DNA from: Bordetella genomosp. 13
GTDB lineage: Bacteria; Pseudomonadota; Gammaproteobacteria; Burkholderiales; Burkholderiaceae_B
Reading direction: 5' to 3'
DNA: 64,000 bases
Assembly: GCF_007679965.1 (NCBI RefSeq)
Contig: NZ_VEHL01000001.1
Location: 496,001 to 560,000, forward strand
Shown: positions 17,713 through 26,992 of the stretch, piece by piece
How the letters are laid out: each line of letters opens with the position of its first letter
Numbering within the stretch: position 1 is the first letter of the stretch
The notes under the pieces: model-generated
Told to the model about the DNA's origin: nothing
Database searches by the model: none
Seen by the model: only the letters and a program-made list of their open reading frames with translations
Position numbers and translations under genes: made by a program

Positions 17713-19092
17713 CTAGTCCGCGGCCGCCGCCACGGCCGACGAGTACAGACGCCGGTACGACGCGCCCGGGTGCGTGTCCCGCAGGCGATCCCGTCCGAAC
17801 AGCTTGTTGCGCAGCGTGCCCGGCCGGTACTCGCGCTTGGCCAGGCCGCGCTTCTGCAGCACGGGCAGCAGTTCGGCGTTGAACACTTCGTACGAGCCCG
17901 GGATCATCCAGTTGATGACATTGACGCCGTCTATGCCCGCGGCCTGCCACACCTCCAGCTGGCCCGCGATCTGTTCGGGCGTACCGACGAGGCGAGCATG
18001 GCGGCGCGACACCAGCCGGGCCAGGTCGGCCACCGTGGGTTCGCGGCCAGGCGTGGCGCGGCGCAGCCATTCGATGTGGCTGCGTCCGCCGTTGGTGCGG
18101 ATGTCGGCCAGCAGCATGTCGGGCGGATAGGGCTTGCCGGTGTCCTGCGACACGCCCACGTTGGAATGCGCCAGGAAACCGTCGATGCTGATGTGCGCGT
18201 CCAGCTCGGCCTCGCGCCGGCGCGCCTCTTCCTCGGTGCTGCCCAGCACGAAGGAAAAGCCCTGGATGAACTTCAGGTCGTTGCCGTCGCGTCCGTGGCG
18301 CTGGGCCAGCTGGCGGGTTTCCGTGATCAGGTCGCGCGCGGCCTGCGGATTCGGCGCGGCGATGAACTGCCCTTCGGCGTGCTGCGCGGCGAAGGCGCGG
18401 CCCGCCGGCGATGAACCCGCCTGGTACAGAACGGGCGTGCGCTGGGGCGACGGCGACGGCAGGTGGGGGCCTTCGACGCGATAACGCTTGCCCACGTGGT
18501 GGATCTTGTGGATCTTGGCCGGGTCGGCGAAGACGCCGCGCTTGTCCTTCTTCAGCGCATCGTCTTCCCACGAGCCTTCCCACAGCTTGTAGACCACTTC
18601 CAGGTACTCCCTGGCCCATTCGTAGCGCTCGTCGTGCTCGGTCAATCGGTCGAAGCCGAAGTTGCGCGCGGCATTCTCCTGAGTGCTGGTGACGATGTTC
18701 CAGGCCAGCCGGCCGCGCGTGATGTGGTCCAGCGTCGAGGCGCGCCGCGCGAACTCGAAGGGATGGGCCTGCAGCACGGAACTGGTCAGCGCGAAGCCCA
18801 GGTGCTCGGTGTTCACCGCCAGCGCGGACAGCAGCACCGACGGGTCGTTGCTGGGAATCTGCAGGCCTTCCTGCACGTTCACCGTGTAGTCGCCGTTGAC
18901 GGGGCCGTACAGGCCCACCACGTCGGCGAAGAACATGGCGTCGAACAGGCCGGCTTCCAGCGTCCTGGCCAGGTCGATCCACAGCCGCACGTCGTCGAAC
19001 TCGGCCTGGCGCGCCTCGGGATGGCGCCACAGGCCGTGCTGGATGTGCGATGCCGTGTTCATCACGAAGGCGTTGAAGATCAGTTCTTTCAT
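17713..19092 (-). CDS. NtaA/SnaA/DszA-family FMN-dependent monooxygenase
   Basis: A 459-residue flavin monooxygenase of the luciferase-like superfamily, in the group that includes nitrilotriacetate monooxygenase NtaA and dibenzothiophene-sulfone monooxygenase DszA. Signatures: FDAMFFADVVGLYG, EPHNLAR-equivalent AHPFEFARRASTLDHITRGRLAWNIVTS, NFGFDRLTEHDERYEWAREYLEVVYKLWEGSW, PVLYQAGSSPAGRAFAAQHAEGQFIA, and GIDGVNVINWMIPGSYEVF. The enzymes use FMNH2 from a separate reductase, which is not seen nearby. It is last in a unit behind an oligopeptide-type importer and is similar to the first gene of that unit. Confidence 0.9.
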   Translation of the reverse strand: MKELIFNAFVMNTASHIQHGLWRHPEARQAEFDDVRLWIDLARTLEAGLFDAMFFADVVGLYGPVNGDYTVNVQEGLQIPSNDPSVLLSALAVNTEHLGFALTSSVLQAHPFEFARRASTLDHITRGRLAWNIVTSTQENAARNFGFDRLTEHDERYEWAREYLEVVYKLWEGSWEDDALKKDKRGVFADPAKIHKIHHVGKRYRVEGPHLPSPSPQRTPVLYQAGSSPAGRAFAAQHAEGQFIAAPNPQAARDLITETRQLAQRHGRDGNDLKFIQGFSFVLGSTEEEARRREAELDAHISIDGFLAHSNVGVSQDTGKPYPPDMLLADIRTNGGRSHIEWLRRATPGREPTVADLARLVSRRHARLVGTPEQIAGQLEVWQAAGIDGVNVINWMIPGSYEVFNAELLPVLQKRGLAKREYRPGTLRNKLFGRDRLRDTHPGASYRRLYSSAVAAAAD

Positions 19093-19107
19093 GTCGGGAA
19101 TCTCCGT

Positions 19108-20928
19108 TCAGGCCGCGCGCCGCAGGCGCGGGATGGCCGCCACCAGGCGGCGCGTGTAGGGATCGCTGGGGCGCAGGAAGACGTCGTCGACGTCGCCCTG
19201 TTCCACGACGCGGCCGTTGCTCATCACCAGCACGCGGTCGCTGACGTGGTGCACCACGCCCAGGTCGTGCGAGATGAACAGGTAACTCACGCCCAGCTGT
19301 GTCTTCAGGTCCAGCAGCAGGTCCAGCACCTGGGCCTGGATGGACACGTCCAGTGCCGAGACCGGCTCGTCGCAGACGATGATGCGGGGGCGCGGCGCGA
19401 TGGCGCGCGCGATGGCCACGCGCTGGCGCTGTCCGCCGGACAGTTCCAGCGGCCGGCGCGCGCGGTACGAGGCCGGCAGGCCGGCCAGGTCGAGCAGCTC
19501 GCCCACGCGCGCGCGCCGCCGCGCGGTCCGGTAGGACCCCGTGCCGCCTTCTTCGTGCGGCAGGCTGTCCTCGATGATGCGTTCCACGGTCCAGCGTGGA
19601 TCGAAGGAGCTCAGTGGGTCCTGGTAGATGACCGAGATGTCGCGCCGGGTCGGCCGCCGCTGGTTCTCGGACAGCGCGGTCCAGGGCAGGCCGTTCATCA
19701 GCACGTGGCCCTCGCTGGGCGTTTCCAGCGCCAGCACCATGCGCGCCAGCGTGGACTTGCCGGAGCCGGATTCTCCGACCACGCCGAGGGTCTGGCCGGC
19801 ATGCAGGGTGAAGGACACGTCGCGCACCACCGTGCGCGTCACCTTGTCGGGCCCGGTGAAGCGCTTGACCAGGCCCTGCGCATGCAGCAGGGGCGTGGCT
19901 GCCTCCTGCGCGGGCACGGCGGCATCGCGTGCCAGCAGGGGCTCGGTGCGCGCCAGCCGCGGCGCGCCGGCCTCGGCCAGCCGCGCGCCGCGCGAGTGCG
20001 CCGACGGGACGGCGGCCAGCAGCCTGCGCGTGTAGTCGTGGCGCGGATCGCGGAAGATCTGGCCGGCGGGGCCGCGCTCGACCACTTCGCCGTGCCGCAT
20101 CACCAGCACTTCGTCGGCCATGCGCGACACCACCGCCAGATCGTGGCTGATGAGGATGAGCCCCTTGCCGCGTGCGCGGGTCTCGTTCAGCAGGTCCAGG
20201 ATCTGCGCCTGGATGGTGACGTCCAGCGCGGTGGTGGGCTCGTCGGCCACCAGCAGGGCCGGGTCCAGCGCGAGCGCCGACGCGATCAGCGCGCGCTGGC
20301 GCTGGCCGCCCGACAGCTCGTGCGGCAACTGCCGTATCTTCAGCTCGGGCTCGGGAACGCCGACCTGCCGCAGCAGCTCGATGGCCTTGGCGTCGCGCTC
20401 CGCGCGGGTGCGCGCCAGGCCGTGCAGCCGCGGGCCCTCGCCGATTTCCTGGCCGACTCTGCGCAGGGGATCCAGCGACACCAGCGCATCCTGCAGCACG
20501 AAGCCGATGCGCGCGCCGCGCAGGCGGCGCCATCGCGCGTCGTCGTGCCCGCGCAGGTCTTCGCCATGCAAGGCGAGGGCGTCGGCCTGCACGCGCGCGC
20601 CGTGGCCGGCCAGGCCGACCAGCGAGCGCGCGGTCACGCTCTTGCCCGAGCCGGATTCGCCCACGATGGCCAGGCACCTGCCGGGGGCGACGGTGAAGGA
20701 CACGCCCTTGACGACGGGTCGCTCCGACGCGCCCTGGCCGAAGGCCACACGCAGTCTGGACACTTCCAGCAACGGCGCGGCCGGGTGCTCGTGCGCCGTG
20801 TCCACGGCGGGTGTACCGTCGTGCTGCGCACTCCGGTATTCGCGCTTGGGGCGGCCCGGCGGGTTCACTGGGGTACCGTCGTGCTGCGCACTCCGGTATT
20901 CGCCCTTGGGGCGGCCCGGCGCGCTCAT
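19108..20928 (-). CDS. Fused dipeptide/oligopeptide-type ABC transporter ATPase (DppD-DppF in one chain)
   Basis: A 606-residue protein with two ATPase modules. Module one: Walker A GESGSGKS, signature ELSGGQRQRALIASALA, Walker B LLVADEPTTALDVTIQAQ. Module two: Walker A GESGSGKSTLARMVLALE, signature ELSGGQRQRVAIARAI, Walker B IIVCDEPVSALDVSIQAQ. They energise import through the two permeases upstream. The start (ATG 20928) overlaps the dppC-like stop as ATGA. The first 40 residues are unusual: they are encoded by a 60-base tandem duplication and read MSAPGRPKGEYRSAQHDG, then a near copy, before the true ATPase start at LLEVSRLRVAFGQ. Confidence 0.92.
   Translation of the reverse strand: MSAPGRPKGEYRSAQHDGTPVNPPGRPKREYRSAQHDGTPAVDTAHEHPAAPLLEVSRLRVAFGQGASERPVVKGVSFTVAPGRCLAIVGESGSGKSVTARSLVGLAGHGARVQADALALHGEDLRGHDDARWRRLRGARIGFVLQDALVSLDPLRRVGQEIGEGPRLHGLARTRAERDAKAIELLRQVGVPEPELKIRQLPHELSGGQRQRALIASALALDPALLVADEPTTALDVTIQAQILDLLNETRARGKGLILISHDLAVVSRMADEVLVMRHGEVVERGPAGQIFRDPRHDYTRRLLAAVPSAHSRGARLAEAGAPRLARTEPLLARDAAVPAQEAATPLLHAQGLVKRFTGPDKVTRTVVRDVSFTLHAGQTLGVVGESGSGKSTLARMVLALETPSEGHVLMNGLPWTALSENQRRPTRRDISVIYQDPLSSFDPRWTVERIIEDSLPHEEGGTGSYRTARRRARVGELLDLAGLPASYRARRPLELSGGQRQRVAIARAIAPRPRIIVCDEPVSALDVSIQAQVLDLLLDLKTQLGVSYLFISHDLGVVHHVSDRVLVMSNGRVVEQGDVDDVFLRPSDPYTRRLVAAIPRLRRAA
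20813..20920. repeat. 60-base tandem repeat at an ABC gene junction
   Basis: The 48 bases at 20813-20860 recur at 20873-20920 with one mismatch, giving a 60-base (20-codon) period. The repeat encodes the PGRPK-EYRSAQHDGTP segment twice at the N-terminus of the fused ATPase. Its first 24 coding bases match 21 of 24 with the start of the mini-ORF between livG and livF (44120-44143), so both belong to one dispersed repeat family. Confidence 0.85.
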
Positions 20929-21806
20929 GATTCCACCTTGCCTTCCAGGCGCTGCTGCAGGTGCCTGCCCACCACGGTCATCGACAGCGCGAACAGCACG
21001 ATGGCCAGGCCGGGCATGACTTCCAGCCACCACGCGCGGGTGATGTAGTTGCGCCCCGCGTCCAGCAGTGCGCCCCATTCCGGCGCGGGCGGCGCCACGC
21101 CCAGGCCCAGGAAGGCCAGGCCGGATGCCCACACGATGGCCTGTCCCACGCCCAGCGTCAGCATGGCGACCAGCGGGCTGAGCGCATTGGGCAGGATGTG
21201 GCGGCGGATCACGCGGGAGTACGGATGGCCCAGCGCGCGGGCCGCTTCGACGTAGCCCGATCCGCGCACGGCCAGCACCTGGCCGCGGATCATGCGCGCA
21301 TAGCCCGGCGCGGTGCCGATGCCCACGGCCACGATCTGCGTGCCCACCGTGGTGCCGAACACCGAGACGAACAGCAGCGCCAGGAACAGCGTGGGAAACG
21401 CGAACAGCACGTCCAGGAAACGGCTGATGGCGGTGTCGACGACGCGGTTGGACAGCCCGGCCGTCACGCCGAGCGCCAGCGCGATCGCCATGCTCAACGC
21501 GGTGGCGCCCAGGCCGATGGACAGGGACTGCCGCGCACCCTCGACCACGCGCGAATACAGGTCCCGTCCCGCCTGGTCCGTGCCCAGCAGGTGGTTCCAC
21601 GACGGCGGCTGCAGCGTCGCCGTCAGGTCGAGCTTGTAGGGCCCGTGGGTCTGCAGCACGGTCGGCGAGATGGCGGCCACCAGGAAGAAGGCGATGACGC
21701 CCAGCGCCAGCCACACTCCCGGCGGAATGCCGGCCGGAACGATGCCGCGCAGCCGCAGGCGCGTCCAGGCGGGCAGGGGTCTCGCGGCAAGTGTGGAGTC
21801 GGTCAT
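20925..21806 (-). CDS. Dipeptide/oligopeptide-type ABC transporter permease, DppC-like
   Basis: A 293-residue inner-membrane permease. Hallmarks are HLLGTDQAGRDLYSRVVEGARQSL (N-terminal DppC signature), several hydrophobic helices, and the EAA loop EAARALGHPYSRVIRRHILPNALSPL that contacts the ATPase. It pairs with the DppB-like permease 49 bases upstream in the same unit; the ATPase gene starts within its stop. Confidence 0.92.
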   Translation of the reverse strand: MTDSTLAARPLPAWTRLRLRGIVPAGIPPGVWLALGVIAFFLVAAISPTVLQTHGPYKLDLTATLQPPSWNHLLGTDQAGRDLYSRVVEGARQSLSIGLGATALSMAIALALGVTAGLSNRVVDTAISRFLDVLFAFPTLFLALLFVSVFGTTVGTQIVAVGIGTAPGYARMIRGQVLAVRGSGYVEAARALGHPYSRVIRRHILPNALSPLVAMLTLGVGQAIVWASGLAFLGLGVAPPAPEWGALLDAGRNYITRAWWLEVMPGLAIVLFALSMTVVGRHLQQRLEGKVES

Positions 21807-21855
21807 GTCGGATCCTTGGCAAGGACGTGGCGGGGCGGCGAGTGCAGTGGGGATG

Positions 21856-22845
21856 TCATAGCTTTATCCTGGGATCGACGACCCGGTAGAGGCGATCCAC
21901 CAGCAGGTTGGCCAACAGGTAGATGCCGGCGCAGACGAGGATGATTCCGGACACCAGCGGGATGTCGCGCGCGGCCGTGGCCGTGACCAGCACGCCGCCG
22001 ATGCCCTGCCGTGCGAAGACGGCCTCGATCAGCACCGCGCCCGAGAACAGCTTGCCGATGGCCCATCCCGACAGCGTCACGCCGGGCAGCACGGCATGGC
22101 GCAGCACGTGCCTGAGGCGCACGCCCAGGTCGCTCATGCCGCGCATGCGCGCGGACGTGACGAAGGGCTGCTCCAGCACGCGGGTGTACTCGTCCTGGAT
22201 CACCTGCCCAAGGAAGCCGGCCAGCGGCAAGGCCAGCGACAGCGTGGGCAGCACGAGTCCCGCCAGCGTGTTGCGGCCCTCGACCGGAAAGACCTGCAGC
22301 TGGATGGCGAACACGACCAGCAGGATCGTGCCGATCCAGTAGGGCGGCAGCGTGGCCAGCACCACCTGCAGGTTGCCGGACAGCCGCGCCCAGGCGTTGC
22401 GCCGGCCCGCCGCGGATACCGTCAGCACCACCGCGATCAGCCAGGCGGTGGCCAGCGCGCTGGCAGTCAGCACCAGCGTGGGCACGATCTGGGCGGCGAT
22501 GATGTCCGCGACCTGCGTGTGCTGCTGGTAAGAGGCGCCCAGGTCGCCGCGCACCAGGCCGCCCAGGTAGCGCAGGTACTGCACCACGAGTGGCTGGTCG
22601 AAGCCGTAGCGGGCGTTGACCGCGTCGACCTCGGCCTGCGTCGGATTGGTCAGGTTGCCCGCGGCCAGGTTGATGATCAGCCTGGCCTTGTCGCCCGGCA
22701 GCAGGCTCTGGATGAGGAAGGTGAAGGTCGCGGCCGCCCATAGCACGGCCACGACGGTCAGTAGCCGGCGCGCCAGCCAGCGCAGCGTCGGCCAGGCGGG
22801 CCCGCGGGTGTCGGGCGTCGGTGCGTCAGTGATGGCGGTGTTCAT
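21856..22845 (-). CDS. Dipeptide/oligopeptide-type ABC transporter permease, DppB-like
   Basis: A 329-residue permease with an N-terminal helix (LLTVVAVLWAAATFTFLIQSLLPGD), the DppB-typical RYGFDQPLVVQYLRYLGGLVRGDLG segment, further helices, and the EAA-type loop FVTSARMRGMSDLGVRLRHVLRHAVLPG. Its ATG (22845) overlaps the stop of the binding protein gene as ATGA, showing translational coupling. Confidence 0.92.
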   Translation of the reverse strand: MNTAITDAPTPDTRGPAWPTLRWLARRLLTVVAVLWAAATFTFLIQSLLPGDKARLIINLAAGNLTNPTQAEVDAVNARYGFDQPLVVQYLRYLGGLVRGDLGASYQQHTQVADIIAAQIVPTLVLTASALATAWLIAVVLTVSAAGRRNAWARLSGNLQVVLATLPPYWIGTILLVVFAIQLQVFPVEGRNTLAGLVLPTLSLALPLAGFLGQVIQDEYTRVLEQPFVTSARMRGMSDLGVRLRHVLRHAVLPGVTLSGWAIGKLFSGAVLIEAVFARQGIGGVLVTATAARDIPLVSGIILVCAGIYLLANLLVDRLYRVVDPRIKL

Positions 22846-24485
22846 TTTTCGAAGTACGCGTCGGAGAAGACGGGCTCGCCCACGGCGCCGCGGGCCAGCC
22901 AGACGTCTTTCAGTTTCGGGTCGGAGGCGATGGTGACGGGCAGCACGGTGAATCCGACCACGGCCGCGTTGTCCACGATCAGTCGCTCGGCCTGCCTGTA
23001 CAGCTGCGTGCGCCGGGCGTCGTCGAAGGTCTGGTCGGCCTCGTCGATCAGCTTCCACAGCGCGGGGTCCTGGAAGCGCGAGGCATTGTTGGCGTTCACG
23101 CGGCCGGGCTCGTCGGAACGCCAGGACACGCGGAAGATCTCGGCGGTCGAGGCCACCCAGTAGGCCGGCTGGATCTCGTAGTCGTTCGGGCCGCGGTTCT
23201 TGCCCGCATACCACTCGGCCTGCGTGGTGGGCAGCAGCCGCACGTCGAAGCCGGTCTCGCGCGCCTGCTGCTGGATGATCTGCAAGGCCTGCACGCCGTC
23301 GGGCGTGACGTGCGAGACCGAATAGGCGATGCGCACCACCAGCGGCTGCCCGTCCTTGGTGCGGATGCCCTGCGCGTCGCGTGCGGTCCAGCCGGCTTCG
23401 TCCAGCAGCTTGCCGGCCCGGACACTGTCGTACGGATAGGCGTCGGCAAGCTCCCTGGTGTACTCGGGCGAACTCTGCGCCAGGGCGCCGTTGCCCTCGA
23501 AGGGCACCGAACCCAGGAACGCGGCCTGCACCGCGCCCTTGCGGTCGGAGGCCTGCGCGAAGGCGCGCCGCACCCGCACGTCGTCGAACGGCGCGCGCGC
23601 GGTGTTCAGCTGGAAGCGCAGCGGTGACCCGCCCGTGATGTGCTGCTGCACGGTGTAGCGCTTGTTGGCCTCCTGCCAGTTCACGGCGGGCACGTCGTAG
23701 ATGACGTCGGACTCGCCGGACAGCAGCGAGCCATAGCGCACCGTCGGCTCTTTCAGGAACTTCCACACCAGGCCGTCGACGTAAGCGGGGCCCTGGTGCT
23801 TCGCGTCGGCGGGGGCCGAGTTGTAGTCGGGGTTGCGGCGGAACACCACGTCCTGGCCGTGGTTCCACTTCTCGACGATGAAGGGACCCGAGCCGACCGG
23901 CTTCTCGCAGTTCACCTTCAGGCCCTGCTTCAGGGCGGTGGGCGACAGGATGCCGTGCACCGAATGCGACAGCACGTTGAGGAAGGGGTAGTAGGGCTGG
24001 TTGAACTCGATGCGCACGGTCAGCGGACCGGCCGCGGTGGCGGTCTTGAACTGTTCGCCGAAGTACAGGTTCGAGGCGTTGTTGCGGCGATCCGGGTCCT
24101 TGCTCAGCCAGCCGGTGAAGTTGTCCACGACGGCCTGCGCATCCAGCGGCGTGCCGTCTGTGAACTTCACGCCGGGCTTGATCTCGAAGGTGTAGACCTT
24201 GTGGTCGTCGGAGATCGTCCATGACGTGGCCAGCCACGGCACGATCCTGCCGTCCGCCGTGCGCGACACCAGGTTGTCGCTGAACTGGCGCTGCAGATAC
24301 CACTGCTGCACCCAGCCGCCGAACAGGCATGGCGGCTCCTGCAGATGGCCGTACTGGATGATGCCGCCTCGCGTGGGCTCGCCGGCGGCGTGCGCGGCCG
24401 GGACGCCGCCCAGCAGCGAGAGGATGACGGCGGCGGTGCGCAGGGGAAAGGCCAACGATGCGGTCGAGTCGGCGGGGCGCGACAT
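22842..24485 (-). CDS. ABC transporter substrate-binding protein, DppA/OppA family (SBP_bac_5)
   Basis: A 547-residue periplasmic binding protein with signal peptide (FPLRTAAVILSLLGGVPAAHA, cleaved about residue 33). Family segments are DNLVSRTADGRIVPWLATSW, YTFEIKPGVKFTDGTPLDAQAVVDNF, PVGSGPFIVEKWNHGQDVVFRRNPDY and FDDVRVRRAFAQASDRK. The context between two flavin monooxygenase genes suggests a ligand other than peptides, for example an organosulphur or aminopolycarboxylate compound; that is inference. Confidence 0.9.
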   Translation of the reverse strand: MSRPADSTASLAFPLRTAAVILSLLGGVPAAHAAGEPTRGGIIQYGHLQEPPCLFGGWVQQWYLQRQFSDNLVSRTADGRIVPWLATSWTISDDHKVYTFEIKPGVKFTDGTPLDAQAVVDNFTGWLSKDPDRRNNASNLYFGEQFKTATAAGPLTVRIEFNQPYYPFLNVLSHSVHGILSPTALKQGLKVNCEKPVGSGPFIVEKWNHGQDVVFRRNPDYNSAPADAKHQGPAYVDGLVWKFLKEPTVRYGSLLSGESDVIYDVPAVNWQEANKRYTVQQHITGGSPLRFQLNTARAPFDDVRVRRAFAQASDRKGAVQAAFLGSVPFEGNGALAQSSPEYTRELADAYPYDSVRAGKLLDEAGWTARDAQGIRTKDGQPLVVRIAYSVSHVTPDGVQALQIIQQQARETGFDVRLLPTTQAEWYAGKNRGPNDYEIQPAYWVASTAEIFRVSWRSDEPGRVNANNASRFQDPALWKLIDEADQTFDDARRTQLYRQAERLIVDNAAVVGFTVLPVTIASDPKLKDVWLARGAVGEPVFSDAYFEK

Positions 24486-24520
24486 GGATAACGGTCTCCA
24501 GCGGAAGGGGCGTAGGGGAA

Positions 24521-25858
24521 TCAGCCGAGCGTGTCGGCAAGTTCGGGCGCGGGCTGCGGCAGCGGCAGTCCCAGGTGGCCGCGCAGCGTGTCGGCGCGGT
24601 ATTCGGTGCGGAACAGGCCCTTGCGCTGCAGCAGCGGCACGACGTGTTCGACGAAGGCGGGCAGGCCGTCCTCCAGCGCGTCCGGCATGATGTTGAAGCC
24701 GTCGACGGCGCCGCTGTCGAACCATGCAGCGATGTCGTCCGCGATCTGTTCCGGCGAGCCCGCCAGCACGCGATGGCCGCCGCCCTGGACGCTGGCCAGT
24801 ATCTGGCGCACGGTCAGGCCGGCGCGCGCCAGGCGGTCGATCGTGCGGTGATGGCCGATGGAGGCGGTCAGGGATTCGAAGGGCGGCAGCAGTTCGGCGG
24901 CGATGGGTTCGTCCAGCTTCAGCTTCGACTCCGGCACCTGGATGCGGCCGGCCAGCGCGCGCAGCGCGTTCTCGGGATCGAGCAGGGCGTCGATGCGGGC
25001 CTTGCGCTGCAAGGCGTCGACTTCGGTGCCGCCGATGAAGGTCACCAGGCCGGGCAGGATCAACGGCGCCTGCGCGCGGCCCCGCTGCGCGGCCAGCGCG
25101 CGCAGCCGGCGGCCTTCGTGCAGCGCCGTGTCCAGGTCGCCCGCCGCCGAGAACACGGCGTCCGCGTTGCGCGCGGCCAGGTCCAGTCCTTCGGCCGAGC
25201 CGCCGGCCTGCACCAGCACGGGACGGCCCTGCCGCGAGCCGGGATGCGTCAGCACGCCGGTCACGTCGAAATGCCGGTTGGCGGCGCGCACGGGCCGCAA
25301 GCGGCCGGTGTCGCAGAAGATGCCCGAGGCCTGGTCTGCGATCACGGAATCCGCGTCCCAGCTGTCCCACAGGGCCAGCACGACCTCCACGAACGCCTCG
25401 GCGCGGTCATAGCGCTGCGCGCGGCCCTGCTCGGCGCCGCCGAAGCTGGCCACCGTGGCCGAGTCGGACGTCGTCACCGCGTTCCAGGCCGCGCGGCCCT
25501 GGCTGATCACGTCCAGCGACTGGAAGCGGCGCGCCAGGTTGTAGGGCTCGTTGTAGGTGGTCGATGCGGTGCCGATCAGCCCGATGCGCGAGGTCTCGCG
25601 GGCGATGGTGGCCAGCACCAGCGTGGGCTCCAGGCCGTTGGTGGGCGGCTGGCGCGTCAGGTCCCACGGGATGGCCGGACGATCGGCCAGGAACACGGCA
25701 TCGAGCAGTCCGCGCTCGGCGACCTTCGCGGCGCGCACGTAATGTTCGATGTCGTAGAACGCATTCGGATTGGTGCCGGGCCAACGCCAGGCGGCGGCAT
25801 GTCCGCCCGCGCCGTGCAGGTTCACACCAAGGTGCAGTTCTCGCTTCTTCGCCGGCAT
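24521..25858 (-). CDS. NtaA/SnaA/DszA-family FMN-dependent monooxygenase, first gene of the importer unit
   Basis: A 445-residue luciferase-like monooxygenase, only distantly similar to the one at 17713. Signatures: LLDAVFLADRPAIPWD, NEPYNLARRFQSLDVISQGRAAWNAVTTSDSATVASFGG, RYDRAEAFVEVVLALWDSW, PVLVQAGGSAEGLDLAARNADAVFSA and VDGFNIMPDALEDGLPAFVEHVVPLLQRKGLFRTEY. It starts the six-gene unit that continues with the binding protein 35 bases downstream. ATG at 25858 was chosen since family homology (LHLGVNLHG) starts there; the frame is open for 38 more codons. Confidence 0.9.
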   Translation of the reverse strand: MPAKKRELHLGVNLHGAGGHAAAWRWPGTNPNAFYDIEHYVRAAKVAERGLLDAVFLADRPAIPWDLTRQPPTNGLEPTLVLATIARETSRIGLIGTASTTYNEPYNLARRFQSLDVISQGRAAWNAVTTSDSATVASFGGAEQGRAQRYDRAEAFVEVVLALWDSWDADSVIADQASGIFCDTGRLRPVRAANRHFDVTGVLTHPGSRQGRPVLVQAGGSAEGLDLAARNADAVFSAAGDLDTALHEGRRLRALAAQRGRAQAPLILPGLVTFIGGTEVDALQRKARIDALLDPENALRALAGRIQVPESKLKLDEPIAAELLPPFESLTASIGHHRTIDRLARAGLTVRQILASVQGGGHRVLAGSPEQIADDIAAWFDSGAVDGFNIMPDALEDGLPAFVEHVVPLLQRKGLFRTEYRADTLRGHLGLPLPQPAPELADTLG

Positions 25859-26084
25859 TCGTGTGTTCCGTTCGAGGCTGTTCAGATGTCCTCGAATGGT
25901 GAATGCGGCGTCGGGATAGCTCAATAGCCGGATCAGACCGATCTCTTCTATCGGTATGCCGGAACCGCGCAATGCCCCTGAAAAAAGGCGTGAAACGCGA
26001 AAAATTCCCCACGGATCACGCCTATGTTTATGCGCGTTTGTTTATGCGTCTTTGCTCATGCGCGCAGGCATGGCATCGATGCGA

Positions 26085-26840
26085 TCAGATGCCCTGTCCG
26101 CCGGACACCTCGATGCGCTGCGCGTTGATCCAGCGGTTGTCCTCGGCCAGCAGGCTGGCGATCATGGGGCCGATGTCGTCGGGCACGCCCACGCGGCCCA
26201 GCGCGGTGATGCCGGCGAAGAACTGGTTGAAGTCCGGCGTGTCGCGCACCGCGCCGCCGAAGAAGTCGGTCTCGATGGCGCCCGGCGCGACGGTGTTGAC
26301 GGCGATGCCGCGGCTGCCCAGCTCCTTGGCCATGTAGACGGACAGCACCTCCACCGCGCCCTTGACCGCGGCGTAGGCGGACCAGCCCGGCGCGGACACG
26401 CGGGTCAGGCCGGTGGACAGGTTGACGATGCGGCCGCCGTCGGCCAGCAGCGGCAGCAGTGCCTGCGTCAGGAAGAACACGCCCTTGAAGTGCACGTCGA
26501 CCAGCCTGTCGAACTGCGCGACCGTGGTGTCGGCGAGGGCGGCGTGGTCGCCATGGCCGGCGTTGTTGACCAGATGGTCGAAGGTGTCGCGCGACCAGGT
26601 GGCGCGCAATGCATCGCGCAGCTGAGCGGCAAACGATGCGAAGGCGGCCGCGTCGCCCACGTCCAGCTGCAGGGCGATCGCCCGGCGGCCCATGGCCTGG
26701 ATCTCGTCCACGACGGCCTGCGCCTGGTCGGCGCGGCTGTGATACGTGATGACGACGTCGCCGCCGCGGCGGGCGACGTTCAGTGCGGTGTTGCGGCCCA
26801 GGCCGCGGCTGGCGCCGGTGATGAGGGTGATCTTGGTCAT
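26085..26840 (-). CDS. SDR-family oxidoreductase
   Basis: A 251-residue classical short-chain dehydrogenase. NAD(P) site TGASRGLGRN at the N-terminus, NNAGHGD, catalytic Ser in VNLSTGLT, Tyr/Lys in YAAVKGAVEVLSVYMAKELG, and VNTVAPGAIETDF. The Arg after TGAS suggests NADP preference. It is divergent from an AraC-type regulator 150 bases away, which probably controls it. Substrate unknown. Confidence 0.9.
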   Translation of the reverse strand: MTKITLITGASRGLGRNTALNVARRGGDVVITYHSRADQAQAVVDEIQAMGRRAIALQLDVGDAAAFASFAAQLRDALRATWSRDTFDHLVNNAGHGDHAALADTTVAQFDRLVDVHFKGVFFLTQALLPLLADGGRIVNLSTGLTRVSAPGWSAYAAVKGAVEVLSVYMAKELGSRGIAVNTVAPGAIETDFFGGAVRDTPDFNQFFAGITALGRVGVPDDIGPMIASLLAEDNRWINAQRIEVSGGQGI

Positions 26841-26992
26841 GGGAGGCTCCTGTTGAAAAGGACTCCAGTGTGCGGCGGCGGGACGGGTCGGCGTTGCCGG
26901 AAAATCGGCGTTCTTTGCCTAAACCTCCAAGGCGCGCGGATGGCGGTTTCCGACAGGTGCACGGCCCGCGGCAACGCGGTAGGCTAGCCGCC

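Noticed and set aside
20813-20920. Sequencing or assembly artefact as the source of the 60-base tandem repeat
   Set aside because: The copies differ by one base and keep the reading frame, and a related element occurs at the livG-livF junction, so a real repeat family is more likely.
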